Positions 34,952-43,344 are shown, numbered from the stretch's first letter. The stretch is DNA of 64,000 nucleotides from Streptomyces pseudovenezuelae (GCF_001513955.1 NZ_KQ948149.1:1-64000); one strand, 5' to 3'. Notes: generated from the sequence alone by a model not told the origin. Numbers and translations: made by a program.

Positions 34952-35616
34952 CGCTTCACCGCCAGTCGCTTGGCGAGCCAGCCGAGGAGGAGGCCGGTCG
35001 GCAGGGTCAGTACCACGAAGCCGAGCGCGAAGACCGCACCGATGGCGAGCGTCTGGGCTTCGTTCTCGATCATCGTCTTCATCAGCGCGGCCGCCTCGGC
35101 CACACCGATCGCGGCAGCCACGGTGGTGTTCTTGGTCAGCGCGATCAGTACGTTGGCCAGCGGCCCGATGACTGAGCGGAAGGCCTGCGGGAGCACGATG
35201 AGACGCAGCGTCTGGCTGAAGTTCAGCCCGATCGCGCGGGCCGCCTCGGCCTGGCCCAGCGGCACCGTGTTGATGCCGGAGCGGATCGCCTCGCAGACGA
35301 ACGACGCGGTGTAGACGACGAAACCGAGCACCGCCAGCCGGAAGCCCTGGACGTCGAAGTTGTCCGCCGCGCCCATCGTCACCCCGAAGATGTCGGCCAG
35401 GCCGAGCGAGGCGAAGACGATGATGACCGTCAGGGGGATGTTCCGGACGATGTTGACGTAGGCGGTGCCGAAGCCGCGCATCAACGGGACCGGACTGACC
35501 CGCATCGCGGCCAGCAGGGTGCCCCAGATCAGGGAGCCGACGGCGGAGAGAGCAGTGAGTTTCACCGTCATCCAGAACGCCCCGAGGACGTCATAACCTT
35601 CTAGAAAGTCGAACAC
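34948..35616 (-). CDS. gluC: Glutamate ABC transporter permease GluC
   Basis: A 222-residue permease of five helices with the EAA loop AEAARAIGLNFSQTLRLIVLPQA (about 127-149). MFDFLEGYDVLGAF is a typical start. It lies 108 nt after gluB, separated by a strong hairpin, and overlaps gluD. It forms the membrane heterodimer with GluD. Confidence 0.93.
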   Translation of the reverse strand: MFDFLEGYDVLGAFWMTVKLTALSAVGSLIWGTLLAAMRVSPVPLMRGFGTAYVNIVRNIPLTVIIVFASLGLADIFGVTMGAADNFDVQGFRLAVLGFVVYTASFVCEAIRSGINTVPLGQAEAARAIGLNFSQTLRLIVLPQAFRSVIGPLANVLIALTKNTTVAAAIGVAEAAALMKTMIENEAQTLAIGAVFALGFVVLTLPTGLLLGWLAKRLAVKR

Positions 35617-35670
35617 GATCTCCCGCGCTTCCGGGTGTGTGGCGTGTGTGTGGCGTACGTGGACGGGCGC

Positions 35671-35710
35671 GGCGCGCCGCCGCCCTGATCGCGGCGGGCG
35701 GCGGCGCGCC
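35671..35710 (-). promoter_or_regulatory. Intra-operon hairpin between gluB and gluC
   Basis: A perfect 15-bp GC stem (35671-35685 with 35696-35710, 10-nt loop) starts 15 nt after the gluB stop. There is no T tract. In binding-protein operons such structures stabilise or partly terminate the mRNA so the binding protein is made in excess over the permeases. Confidence 0.75.
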
Positions 35711-35724
35711 GGTGGGGCCCTGCG

Positions 35725-36570
35725 TTACTTGACGATGACGCCGATCTTCGGGGCGGGCTCGTTCTTGTAGCCGGCCGGGCCGAAGTTCTTGTCGACCGCC
35801 TTCTGCCAGGAGCCGTCGCTGACCATCTTCTCGAGGGCGGCGTTGATCTTGTTGACGGTGGCGGTGTCGCCCTTCTTCACGCCGATGCCGTAGTTCTCGT
35901 TGCTCAGCTTGAGGCCGGCGAGCTTGAACTGACCCTTGTACTTGTCCTGGGCCGCGAAGCCCGCGAGGATCGAGTCGTCCGTGGTCACCGCGTCCACGGC
36001 ACCGCTCTGGAGGGCGGCGATGCACTCCGAGTAGCCGGCGTTCTGCTTCAGCTGGGCCTTGGGGGCGAAGTCGTCCTTGACGTTCTGCGCCGAGGTCGAG
36101 CCGGTCACGGAACACAGCTTCTCGCCGTTGAGGTCCGTGGCCTGGCTGATCTTGGAGTCCTTCTTGACCAGCAGGTCCTGGTGGGCCAGCAGGTACGGGC
36201 CGGCGAAGTCGACCTTCTTCTTGCGCTCGTCGTTGATCGAGTAGGTGGCCGCGATGATCTTCACGTCGCCACGGGCGAGCGCGTTCTCACGGTCGGCGCT
36301 CTTCGTCTCGACCCACTCGATCTGGTTCGCGTTGTAGCCGAGCTGCTTGGCCACGTACGTCGCCACGTCCACGTCGAAGCCGGCGTAGGAACCGTCGGGC
36401 TGCTTCAGGCCGAGGCCGGGCTGGTCGAACTTGATACCGATCTTGATCTTGCCGCCGCCGCTGGAACCCGAGCCGGAGCTGTCGTCCTTGCTGTCGCCGC
36501 CGCAGGCGGTCGCGGACAGAGCGAGTGCGAGGACGGCGGCCGAGGCGGCGGTGACCTTGCGGAGCTTCAT
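35725..36570 (-). CDS. gluB: Glutamate-binding lipoprotein GluB
   Basis: A 281-residue extracytoplasmic solute-binding protein (SBP_bac_3). The signal peptide ends in lipobox LSATAC (Cys about 23), so it is anchored to the membrane. A Ser/Gly linker follows, then the amino-acid-binding fold (GIKFDQPGLGLKQPDGSYAGFDVDVA, DREN, LVKKDSKI, GSTSAQNVK). The ATG at 36570 lies just behind AAAGGA. Glutamate or another acidic amino acid is the likely ligand by homology and operon type. Confidence 0.93.
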   Translation of the reverse strand: MKLRKVTAASAAVLALALSATACGGDSKDDSSGSGSSGGGKIKIGIKFDQPGLGLKQPDGSYAGFDVDVATYVAKQLGYNANQIEWVETKSADRENALARGDVKIIAATYSINDERKKKVDFAGPYLLAHQDLLVKKDSKISQATDLNGEKLCSVTGSTSAQNVKDDFAPKAQLKQNAGYSECIAALQSGAVDAVTTDDSILAGFAAQDKYKGQFKLAGLKLSNENYGIGVKKGDTATVNKINAALEKMVSDGSWQKAVDKNFGPAGYKNEPAPKIGVIVK

Positions 36571-36631
36571 GGTGAACATCCTTTGGGTGGTAAAGAGATG
36601 AGAGCCGTCAGTGGTCGATCCGGGTGGCACG

Positions 36632-37408
36632 TCAGTGGTGCAGGATCTTCGACAGAAAGTCCTTGGCGCGGTCGCTGCGCGGATTGCTGAAGAACTGGTC
36701 GGGCGCAGCCTCCTCGACGATCCGTCCGTCCGCCATGAACACCACGCGGTTTGCGGCCGATCGTGCGAAACCCATTTCGTGCGTGACGACGATCATTGTC
36801 ATGCCGTCGCGGGCGAGCTGCTGCATGACCTCCAGCACCTCGTTGATCATCTCGGGGTCGAGCGCCGACGTGGGCTCGTCGAAGAGCATGACCTTGGGGT
36901 CCATCGCCAGGGCCCGGGCGATGGCCACCCGCTGCTGCTGACCACCGGACAGTTGAGCGGGGTACTTGTCCGCCTGGGTGGCGACACCGACCCGGTCGAG
37001 CAGGGCGCGCGCCTTCTCCTCGGCCTGCTTCTTGTCGGCCTTGCGGACCTTGATCTGGCCCAGCATCACGTTCTCGAGCACGGTCTTGTGCGCGAAGAGG
37101 TTGAAGGACTGGAAGACCATGCCGACGTCGGCGCGCAGCCGCGCCAGTTCCTTGCCCTCCTGGGGCAGCGGCTTGCCGTCGATGGTGATCGAACCCGTGT
37201 CGATCGTCTCCAGGCGGTTGATGGTGCGGCACAGGGTGGACTTCCCGGACCCGGAGGGTCCGATGACCACGACGACCTCGCCGCGGGCGATCGTCAGGTC
37301 GATGTCCTGGAGTACGTGCAACGCGCCGAAGTGCTTGTTGACGCTCTTCAGGACGACCAGTTCGCCGGTCGCGGCCACATCTTCCTTGGCCACCGATACT
37401 TCGGTCAT
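36632..37408 (-). CDS. gluA: Glutamate ABC transporter ATPase GluA
   Basis: A 258-residue ATPase that powers uptake. Walker A GPSGSGKST (about 50-58), Q-loop FQSFNLFAH, signature LSGGQQQRVAIARAL (about 153-167), Walker B and DEPTSALDPE, and the H-loop VTHEMGF are all intact. GGAGGACGG precedes the ATG. It is the first gene of gluABCD; gluB starts 61 nt further on. Confidence 0.95.
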   Translation of the reverse strand: MTEVSVAKEDVAATGELVVLKSVNKHFGALHVLQDIDLTIARGEVVVVIGPSGSGKSTLCRTINRLETIDTGSITIDGKPLPQEGKELARLRADVGMVFQSFNLFAHKTVLENVMLGQIKVRKADKKQAEEKARALLDRVGVATQADKYPAQLSGGQQQRVAIARALAMDPKVMLFDEPTSALDPEMINEVLEVMQQLARDGMTMIVVTHEMGFARSAANRVVFMADGRIVEEAAPDQFFSNPRSDRAKDFLSKILHH

Positions 37409-37709
37409 CGCTCTCTGGCTCCGTCCTCCTCGGTTTCGGAGGACAGTAGTAACCCCATGCGACCAGCGTCATTAGTCTTGAGGGGAATCTGAGCATCACG
37501 ATCCGATAGCAATCGGACACGTGTCGTAGCACTTGCCACCAGTGGGCATATCGGCCGGGTAACGGAACCCCGGCGCAACCGGAACCCTCTTGACGCCGTC
37601 CTCATCCATCAGCATGACTGCACGGTGCGCACGCGCGTGTGTGTACGCACAGTTGTACCCGTTCACTGCATATTCAGATAGTACGTCCGATGGACCAAAG
37701 GGGGCCGGG
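37409..37709. promoter_or_regulatory. Divergent control region between gluA and the OmpR-type regulator
   Basis: This 301-nt region holds a palindrome TCCGATAGCAATCGGA (37502-37517, 6-bp arms) set between CACG and CGTG, a candidate operator for glu. An alternating GT/GC stretch lies at about 37626-37650. A promoter for the regulator gene is listed separately. A 39-codon minus-strand frame (37615-37496) is possible but unsupported by a ribosome binding site. Confidence 0.5.
37653..37682 (+). promoter_or_regulatory. Putative promoter of the OmpR-type response regulator
   Basis: TTGTAC (37653-37658) and GATAGT (37677-37682) are 18 nt apart, 28 nt before the GTG start at 37710, in a locally AT-richer stretch. 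Confidence 0.45.
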
Positions 37710-38396
37710 GTGAGACTTCTCCTCGTCGAGGACGACAACCACGTGGCCGCCGCGCTGTCCGCGGTGCTCGCGCGGCACGGTTTCGACGTCACGCACGCGC
37801 GCAGCGGCGAGGAGGCACTCCAGGCGCTGGTTCCGGAGAGTGACGGCTTCGGGGTCGTGCTCCTCGACCTCGGGCTGCCCGACCAGGACGGCTACGAGGT
37901 GTGCGGAAAGATCCGCAAGCGCACCAGCACGCCGGTCATCATGGTCACCGCGCGGTCCGACGTACGCTCCCGCATCCACGGGCTGAACCTCGGCGCCGAC
38001 GACTACGTGGTCAAGCCGTACGACACGGGGGAGCTCCTCGCCCGCATCCATGCCGTGAGCCGGCGCACCGCCCATGAGGACGTGACCGGCGGCGGGGACA
38101 CCGCGCTGGTACTCGGCGCCGTGCGTATCGAACTGCCGACGCGTCAGGTCACCGTGGACGGCACGGTCGTCCAGCTCACCCGCAAGGAGTTCGACCTCCT
38201 CGCACTGCTCGCCCAGCGGCCCGGGGTGGTCTTCCGGCGCGAGCAGATCATCAGCGAGGTCTGGCGCACCAGCTGGGAAGGCACCGGCCGCACGCTGGAG
38301 GTGCATGTGGCGTCCCTGCGCGCGAAGTTGCGGATGCCGGCGCTGATCGAGACGGTGCGGGGGGTCGGGTATCGGTTGGTGGCGCCGGGGGTGTGA
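37710..38396 (+). CDS. OmpR/PhoB-family response regulator
   Basis: A 228-residue regulator. The receiver domain (1-118) has EDD near the start, phospho-acceptor Asp in VVLLDLGLPDQDG (about 52), Thr in VTAR and Lys in VVKPYD. The winged-helix DNA-binding domain (about 135-226) has RKEFDLLALLAQRPGVVFRREQI and ETVRGVGYRL. The GTG at 37710 follows AAAGGGGGCC. It is paired with the kinase downstream and sits between a glutamate transporter and a TAXI protein. Confidence 0.92.
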   Translation: MRLLLVEDDNHVAAALSAVLARHGFDVTHARSGEEALQALVPESDGFGVVLLDLGLPDQDGYEVCGKIRKRTSTPVIMVTARSDVRSRIHGLNLGADDYVVKPYDTGELLARIHAVSRRTAHEDVTGGGDTALVLGAVRIELPTRQVTVDGTVVQLTRKEFDLLALLAQRPGVVFRREQIISEVWRTSWEGTGRTLEVHVASLRAKLRMPALIETVRGVGYRLVAPGV

Positions 38397-38406
38397 GTTC
38401 ACATTC

Positions 38407-38430
38407 AGGTCCGGGTCCAGGTCCGGGTCC
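38407..38430. repeat. 12-bp tandem repeat in the regulator-kinase gap
   Basis: AGGTCCGGGTCC is repeated twice without interruption, followed by GGGTGC. It lies in the 237-nt gap between the response regulator and its kinase; nothing else recognisable is there. Confidence 0.7.
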
Positions 38431-38633
38431 GGGTGCAGGCCCAGATCCGGTGAAACCGTGGGCGCAGAGCTGTGCGAGGCTCGGGGGAGGAATTGCGTCG
38501 AGTGAGGGACGGTGGCTGTGGGCGCGGGTGAGTGCGGCGGTGAGGGTGCCCGTGTGCCCGGTGGTGGCCGTGAGCCGCTCGGTTGGAGCGGGAGCCTGAG
38601 GGCCGTGCGTCGGGGCGGGGCGTAGGCGGGGCC

Positions 38634-40016
38634 GTGCGTACACGTCTGCTTCCGCTGCTCATCGTCCTCATGGCCGCCGTGCTGCTGGCCCTCGGTGTGC
38701 CGCTCGCCATCGGTGTGGCCTCCGCGCAGCAGCAGAAGGTCGTCGTCGACCGGATCGACGACACCGCGCACTTCGCCGCGCTCGCCCAGTTCGTCACCGA
38801 CGCCTCCGACGAGCGCCTGGAGACCCTGGAGAGCGAACTCGCCAGCTACTACAAGGTCTACGGCATCCGCGTCGGCGTCTTCTACGACGGCGACGTACCG
38901 ATGGCCACGGCGCCCCGCGGGTGGTTCCTGCCCCGCACGGGCGAGGTACGTGACGCCTTCGGCGAAGCCCTGCTCAGCCGCCGCAGCCAGGATCCCAAGC
39001 AGGTGTGGCCCTGGCAGCGGGGCCGACTGGTCGTCGCCTCGCCGGTGATCCGGGACGGTGACGTCGTCGCGGTCGTCGTCACCGACTCGCCCACCGGACC
39101 CATGCGTTCACGGATCCTGCAGGACTGGCTCGTCATCTTCGCGGGCGAACTCGCCGCCATGCTGCTGGCCGTCGGTGCCGCCCTGCGGCTGACCGGCTGG
39201 GTGCTCAGGCCGGTGCGGGTGCTCGACGCCACCACCCACGACATCGCCACCGGGCGCCTCAAGTCCCGGGTCGCGGTGGCCGGCGGGCCGCCCGAACTCA
39301 GGCGCCTGGCACGGTCGTTCAACGAAATGGCGGACAACGTCGAGGACGTGCTGGAGCAGCAGCGGGCCTTCGTCGCCGACGCCTCGCACCAGTTGAGGAA
39401 CCCGCTCGCCGCACTGCTGCTGCGCATCGAGCTGCTCGCCTTCGAACTTCCCCCGGGGAACGCCGAGATCGCCTCCGTGCAGACCGAGGGCAAACGCCTC
39501 GCCCAGGTCCTCGACGGCCTCCTCGACCTCGCACTCGCCGAGCACACCGAGGCGGACCTGAGAATCACCGACATCGGCGCACTCACCGCCGAACGGGTCG
39601 CCGCCTGGACCCCCACCGCCGAGGCCAAGGGAGTGCGACTGGTGGGGAGTTGTCCGGCCACCACCGCCTGGGCGGATCCCGTCACCCTCTCCAGCGCCCT
39701 CGACGCGGTCATCGACAACGCGCTCAAGTTCACGCCGCAGGACGAGACCGTCGAGGTCACGGTCGCCGCGGACGGGGACACCTCCACAGTCGTCGTCGCC
39801 GACCGCGGACCCGGGCTCACCGACGAGGAACTCGCGCGTGTCGGCGACCGGTTCTGGCGCAGCGGGCAGCATCAGAACGTCAAGGGCTCCGGTCTCGGAC
39901 TGTCCATCTCGCGGGCGCTCCTGGCCGCGGGCGGCGGGGCGATCTCCTACGGCCACCACGAGCCGCACGGCCTGCTGGTCACCGTGTCGGTGCCCCGTAC
40001 GCGCCCTACGGCTTGA
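38634..40016 (+). CDS. Membrane sensor histidine kinase of the OmpR-type system
   Basis: A 460-residue kinase. TM1 (about 5-28, LLPLLIVLMAAVLLALGVPLAI), an extracytoplasmic sensor of about 130 residues, TM2 (about 165-188), HAMP (about 190-240), HisKA with ADASHQLRNPLAAL (His about 256), and HATPase (IDNALKFTP, GSGLGLSIS) are in order. The GTG at 38634 gives MRTRLLPLL. Its stop overlaps the convergent TAXI gene by 11 nt. Architecture resembles TctE-type kinases that work with a periplasmic binding protein, which fits the neighbour. Confidence 0.9.
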   Translation: MRTRLLPLLIVLMAAVLLALGVPLAIGVASAQQQKVVVDRIDDTAHFAALAQFVTDASDERLETLESELASYYKVYGIRVGVFYDGDVPMATAPRGWFLPRTGEVRDAFGEALLSRRSQDPKQVWPWQRGRLVVASPVIRDGDVVAVVVTDSPTGPMRSRILQDWLVIFAGELAAMLLAVGAALRLTGWVLRPVRVLDATTHDIATGRLKSRVAVAGGPPELRRLARSFNEMADNVEDVLEQQRAFVADASHQLRNPLAALLLRIELLAFELPPGNAEIASVQTEGKRLAQVLDGLLDLALAEHTEADLRITDIGALTAERVAAWTPTAEAKGVRLVGSCPATTAWADPVTLSSALDAVIDNALKFTPQDETVEVTVAADGDTSTVVVADRGPGLTDEELARVGDRFWRSGQHQNVKGSGLGLSISRALLAAGGGAISYGHHEPHGLLVTVSVPRTRPTA

Positions 40017-41001
40017 CCGAGCGGTAGTAGCGGCGGGCGCCCTCGTGGAGCGCGACCGGGTCCGTGTAGATCGCCGTGCGTACGTCCACCAGCTGGGCGG
40101 AGTGGACGTGCCGGCCGATGCCGTCCCTGCTCTTGATCACGGTCCGGGTGAGCCACTGGGTGAGCTCGGGGTCCATGTCCTCGCGGGTGATCAGCACGTT
40201 GGAGACGGCCATGGTCGGGACGGTCCTGCCGTTCTGGACGGACGGGTACGCCGACGCCGGCATGTTGGTGGCGCGGTAGTAGCGGGTGGGCTCGCCCTCC
40301 GCGTGCAGCTTCGCCACGAGGGCCGGTTCGATCGGGACGAAGCGGAACGCGGAGCGCTCGGCCAGCTGCTTGAGACCGTCGGTGGGCAGGCCGCCGGACC
40401 AGAAGAACGCGTCCAGGCCGTGGCCGAGGAGTTTGGGTCCGGTGTCGATGCCCTCGGCCCTCGGCCGGATGTCCTTGGCGGGGTCGATGCCGGCGGCGTC
40501 GAGCACGCGGTCCGCTATCAGTCGTACGCCGGAGTTCGGGACGCCGATGGAGACGCGCTTGCCCTTCAGGTCGGCCACGGTGTGGATGTCCGAGTCGGTG
40601 GGGACGACGAGCTGGACGTAGTCGTCGTAGAGGCGGGCCACGCCGCGGAGCTGGTCGGCGCCGGGGTCGCGGTTGTGCTGGTAGGTCTCCACCGCGTCGG
40701 CTGCGGCGATCGCGAAGTCGGACTTTCCGGTCGCGACGAGTCTGACGTTCTCCTGGGAGCCCGCGCTGGTCTCCAGCTCCACCTTCAGGTCCGGCATGTC
40801 CTTGTGGATCTCGTCGCGGAGGAGTTCGCCGTACTTCTGGTAGACGCCCGCCTTCGTGCCCGTGCTGAAGGTGATCGTGCCGGTCGGGGGGCTCTCGCCC
40901 AGGGGGAGCAGCCACCACAGGAGCAGACCGAGGGCCACGAGGGTGGCGACCGCGGTCTGGAGCGCCTGGCGGCGGCTGAGGTGGGGGAACGGCGGGGGCA
41001 T
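40006..41001 (-). CDS. TAXI-family solute-binding protein
   Basis: A 331-residue TRAP-associated extracytoplasmic immunogenic (TAXI) protein. A basic N-terminus and one hydrophobic segment (about 14-32, AVATLVALGLLLWWLLPLG) act as an uncleaved anchor. The binding domain then reads GTITFSTGTKAGVYQKYGELL, ETSAGSQENVRLVATGKSDFAIAAADA and KRVSIGVPNSGVR. Related proteins bind glutamate or glutamine. No TRAP membrane subunit (fused DctQM) is nearby, so it probably serves as a sensor accessory to the adjacent kinase rather than in transport (inference). Confidence 0.85.
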   Translation of the reverse strand: MPPPFPHLSRRQALQTAVATLVALGLLLWWLLPLGESPPTGTITFSTGTKAGVYQKYGELLRDEIHKDMPDLKVELETSAGSQENVRLVATGKSDFAIAAADAVETYQHNRDPGADQLRGVARLYDDYVQLVVPTDSDIHTVADLKGKRVSIGVPNSGVRLIADRVLDAAGIDPAKDIRPRAEGIDTGPKLLGHGLDAFFWSGGLPTDGLKQLAERSAFRFVPIEPALVAKLHAEGEPTRYYRATNMPASAYPSVQNGRTVPTMAVSNVLITREDMDPELTQWLTRTVIKSRDGIGRHVHSAQLVDVRTAIYTDPVALHEGARRYYRSVKP

Positions 41002-41071
41002 GGCGGTGATCCTGCCAGGGGGTGTGGGGGGCTGGCCAGTGTGGGTTGGCTCCGGGGGAGGGGGGCTGGCG

Positions 41072-41308
41072 TTTTCGCGCAGTTCCCCGCGCCCCTGGTG
41101 CCTGCGGCGGCCTGTTTCGGTTTGGTGGGGGCTTGTGTAGCGCGTGCGGGTGGGGTGGTGGGTCGGGGACGGGGTGGGGGGTGTCCGTCCTCGGTCCGGC
41201 GGTTCGGTCCATTGCAAAAGGGGCTCGGTGACGGACGCCGGCCGCTGCGGGCGGACACCCCCCACCCCGTCCCCTTGCCGCCGTACGCGGCCAACGGTTC
41301 CGTCGTGG
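41072..41308. repeat. Composite intergenic repeat, copy 2
   Basis: About 237 bp, near-identical to 25267-25499. The 23-nt arms 41165-41187 and 41252-41274 are perfectly complementary around a 64-nt loop, so RNA or single-stranded DNA could form a very stable long hairpin. Copy-specific changes cluster in the loop (TTGCAAAAGG here) and at 41140-41165, while both arms stay paired. Confidence 0.85.
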
Positions 41309-41358
41309 CGCACGGTCCAATGAACGGCTCGGCCCTGGCGCCGCTGACTGCACCCGCT

Positions 41359-41386
41359 AGGGGCGCGGGGAACTGCGCGACCAGCC
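41359..41386 (+). repeat. Short dispersed element
   Basis: A 28-nt element, AGGGGCGCGGGGAACTGCGCG followed by ACCAGCC. The 21-nt core is repeated in the window at 41461 (same direction) and, reverse-complemented, at 25270, 41076 and 49809. It is one of the commonest intergenic elements of Streptomyces genomes from memory. Confidence 0.85.
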
Positions 41387-41460
41387 CCCACCGGCCCGCA
41401 CTCGCAACACGACCTCAGGTGGCGCACGGTCCGTAGTAGCGCCGGTGGCTGTAGCTCCTC

Positions 41461-41488
41461 AGGGGCGCGGGGAACTGCGCGACCAGCC
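41461..41488 (+). repeat. Short dispersed element
   Basis: An exact 28-nt match to 41359-41386, 102 nt further on, in the gap before the antiporter gene. Confidence 0.85.
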
Positions 41489-41562
41489 ACGACGGACGCG
41501 CAGCCGCACCACGACCGAACTCTGTACCCCCATAGGCGCCCTGCTCAAGCCCAGCGCAGTCG

Positions 41563-42780
41563 TCACGCGCTGTCTACCGAGGCCTCCGGGAGGCGGGACT
41601 TGGTGTCCGGGGGCCTTGGGGAATCGCGGTGGGCCGTGAGTTTTGTTGCCAGGGGTTCTGTGTAGCGGGCCGTGAGGGGGCCGAGGATGACCAGGATGAG
41701 GACGTAGGCCGTGGCCAGGGGGCCTAGGGAGGGTTCTATGCCGGCCGAGACGGCCAGGCCCGCGATAACGATCGAGAACTCGCCGCGGGCGACCAGTGCG
41801 CCGCCCGCGCGCCAGCGGCCCTTGGGGGAGATGCCGGCGCGGCGGGCCGCCCAGTAGCCCGTGGCGATCTTTGTGGCTGCCGTGACCAGGGCCAGTGCGA
41901 GGGCGGGGAGCAGGACCGGGGGGATGCTCGCCGGGTCGGTGTGGAGGCCGAAGAAGACGAAGAAGACCGCGGCGAAGAGGTCGCGCAGGGGGTTCAGGAG
42001 CGTGTGGGCGCCCTCGGCCACCTCTCCCGAGAGGGCTATGCCGACGAGGAACGCGCCCACGGCCGCCGATACCTGGAGTTGCTGGGCCACGCCTGCCACC
42101 AGGATCGTCAGGCCGAGGACGACCAGCAGGAGCTTCTCCGGGTCGTCGCTCGACACGAAACGGGAGATCAGGCGGCCGTAGCGGACCGCTGTGAAGAGGA
42201 CCAGGCCGGCCGCGCCCAGGGCGATCGCCAGGGTCAGGCTTCCGGCCAGCAGGCCCGCTCCGGCGACGAGGGCGGTGACGATCGGCAGGTACACCGCCAT
42301 CGCCAGGTCCTCCAGGACCAGGACGCTGAGGATGACCGGGGTCTCCCTGTTGCCGACCCGGCCCAGGTCGCCGAGGACCTTCGCTATGACGCCCGAGGAG
42401 GAGATCCAGGTGACGCCCGCCAGGACCACCGCGGCCACCGGGCCCCAGCCGAGCAGCAGGGCGGCCGCCGCTCCCGGGAGGGCGTTGAGGGCGCCGTCGA
42501 CCAGGCCCGAGGGGTAGTGGGCCTTGAGGTTGGTGACCAGGTCGCCGGCCGAGTACTCGAGGCCGAGCATCAGGAGGAGCAGGATGACGCCTATCTCGGC
42601 GCCTATCGAGACGAACTCCTCGCTGGCGCCCAGGGGGAGCAGACCGCCCTCGCCGAAGGCCAGGCCGGCCAGGAGGTAGAGGGGGATGGGGGAGAGGCGG
42701 AAACGGGCGGCGAAACGGCCGAGGAGGCCCAGGCCGAGGATGATCGAGCCGAACTCGATCAGGAGGACCGCGGAGTGCAC
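41563..42780 (-). CDS. Cation:proton antiporter, CPA2/KhtU type
   Basis: A 405-residue protein with about 12 hydrophobic helices of the Kef/CPA2 fold. Examples are GSIILGLGLLGRFAARFRLSPIPLYLLAGLAFG (1-40) and EIGVILLLLMLGLEYS, plus an internal region with GVTWISSSGVIAKVL carrying the discontinuous-helix pattern. FFVFFGL and ARGEFSIVIAGLA follow. It would export K+ in exchange for H+ at the membrane. The GTG start at 42780 is 4 nt after the stop of the TrkA-C protein, which is its likely regulatory subunit. No TrkA-N domain is attached, unlike KefB/C. Confidence 0.88.
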   Translation of the reverse strand: MHSAVLLIEFGSIILGLGLLGRFAARFRLSPIPLYLLAGLAFGEGGLLPLGASEEFVSIGAEIGVILLLLMLGLEYSAGDLVTNLKAHYPSGLVDGALNALPGAAAALLLGWGPVAAVVLAGVTWISSSGVIAKVLGDLGRVGNRETPVILSVLVLEDLAMAVYLPIVTALVAGAGLLAGSLTLAIALGAAGLVLFTAVRYGRLISRFVSSDDPEKLLLVVLGLTILVAGVAQQLQVSAAVGAFLVGIALSGEVAEGAHTLLNPLRDLFAAVFFVFFGLHTDPASIPPVLLPALALALVTAATKIATGYWAARRAGISPKGRWRAGGALVARGEFSIVIAGLAVSAGIEPSLGPLATAYVLILVILGPLTARYTEPLATKLTAHRDSPRPPDTKSRLPEASVDSA

Positions 42781-42784
42781 GCGT

Positions 42785-43270
42785 TCACTCCCGCCCGAGG
42801 ACGGCCGCGGCGGCGTCCACGCCCTCGCGGGTGCCCACGACGATCAGGATGTCGCCGCCCGCCAGGCGGAAGTCCGGCGCGGGGGACGGGATCGCCTCGG
42901 CCCGGCGCAGGGCCGCCACGACGGAGGCGCCCGTGTCGGTGCGCATCCTCGTGTCGCCGAGGACCCGGCCGTTCCAGCGGGAGCCGGCCGCCACCTCGAT
43001 GCGCTCGGCCACCAGGCCCAGGTCGGAGGCGTAGAGGAGGCTCGCGCTGTGGTGGGAGGGCTTCAGCGCGTCGATCAGGGCGCCCGCCTCGGAGCCGGTC
43101 AGACGCAGCGACTGCGCGCAGGAGTCGGGGTCGTCGGCCCGGTACACGCTCACCGTGCGGGCACCGTCGCGGTGCGCCACCACGGACAGATGGCGGTCCT
43201 CGCGGGTCATGAGGTCGTACTGGACCCCGATTCCCGGCAGCGGCGTCGCCCTCAGGCGTGGAGCAGACAC
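42785..43270 (-). CDS. TrkA-C (RCK_C) regulatory protein, KhtT-like
   Basis: A 161-residue cytosolic protein. The N-terminal part (PLPGIGVQYDLMTREDRHLSVVAHRDGARTVSVY) and a C-terminal TrkA_C domain (ERIEVAAGSRWNGRVLGD...DFRLAGGDILIVVGT) match KhtT, which gates the KhtU antiporter by binding c-di-AMP in Bacillus. The GTG at 43270 follows AAGGGGA; the longer frame lacks a signal. It is transcribed just before the antiporter. Confidence 0.88.
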   Translation of the reverse strand: MSAPRLRATPLPGIGVQYDLMTREDRHLSVVAHRDGARTVSVYRADDPDSCAQSLRLTGSEAGALIDALKPSHHSASLLYASDLGLVAERIEVAAGSRWNGRVLGDTRMRTDTGASVVAALRRAEAIPSPAPDFRLAGGDILIVVGTREGVDAAAAVLGRE

Positions 43271-43344
43271 GTTTCTTCCCCTTGTGGTTCGAGTGATCAC
43301 GGGTGCCGGGTTCGCATGCTGCCAGGCCCCCGTACGGTGGCGAT

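Larger units (their letters stand above)
41002..41562. other. Repeat-filled gene-free region between TAXI and K+/H+ antiporter genes
   Basis: 561 nt without a credible gene. It contains copy 2 of the composite repeat (41072-41308) and two further copies of the short element in the opposite direction (41359-41386 and 41461-41488), each extended to ACCAGCC. The remainder shows no recognisable coding, promoter or RNA signal. Confidence 0.75.

Noticed and set aside
37496..37615. 39-codon ORF (MLMDEDGVKRV...) between gluA and the regulator
   Set aside because: No ribosome binding site, weak codon bias and position over the divergent promoter region; kept only as a possibility in the region note.
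41015..41490. Minus-strand N-terminal extension of the TAXI protein through the repeat
   Set aside because: The extension is repeat-derived (Arg/Pro/Thr-rich); the ATG at 41001 directly precedes the membrane anchor.
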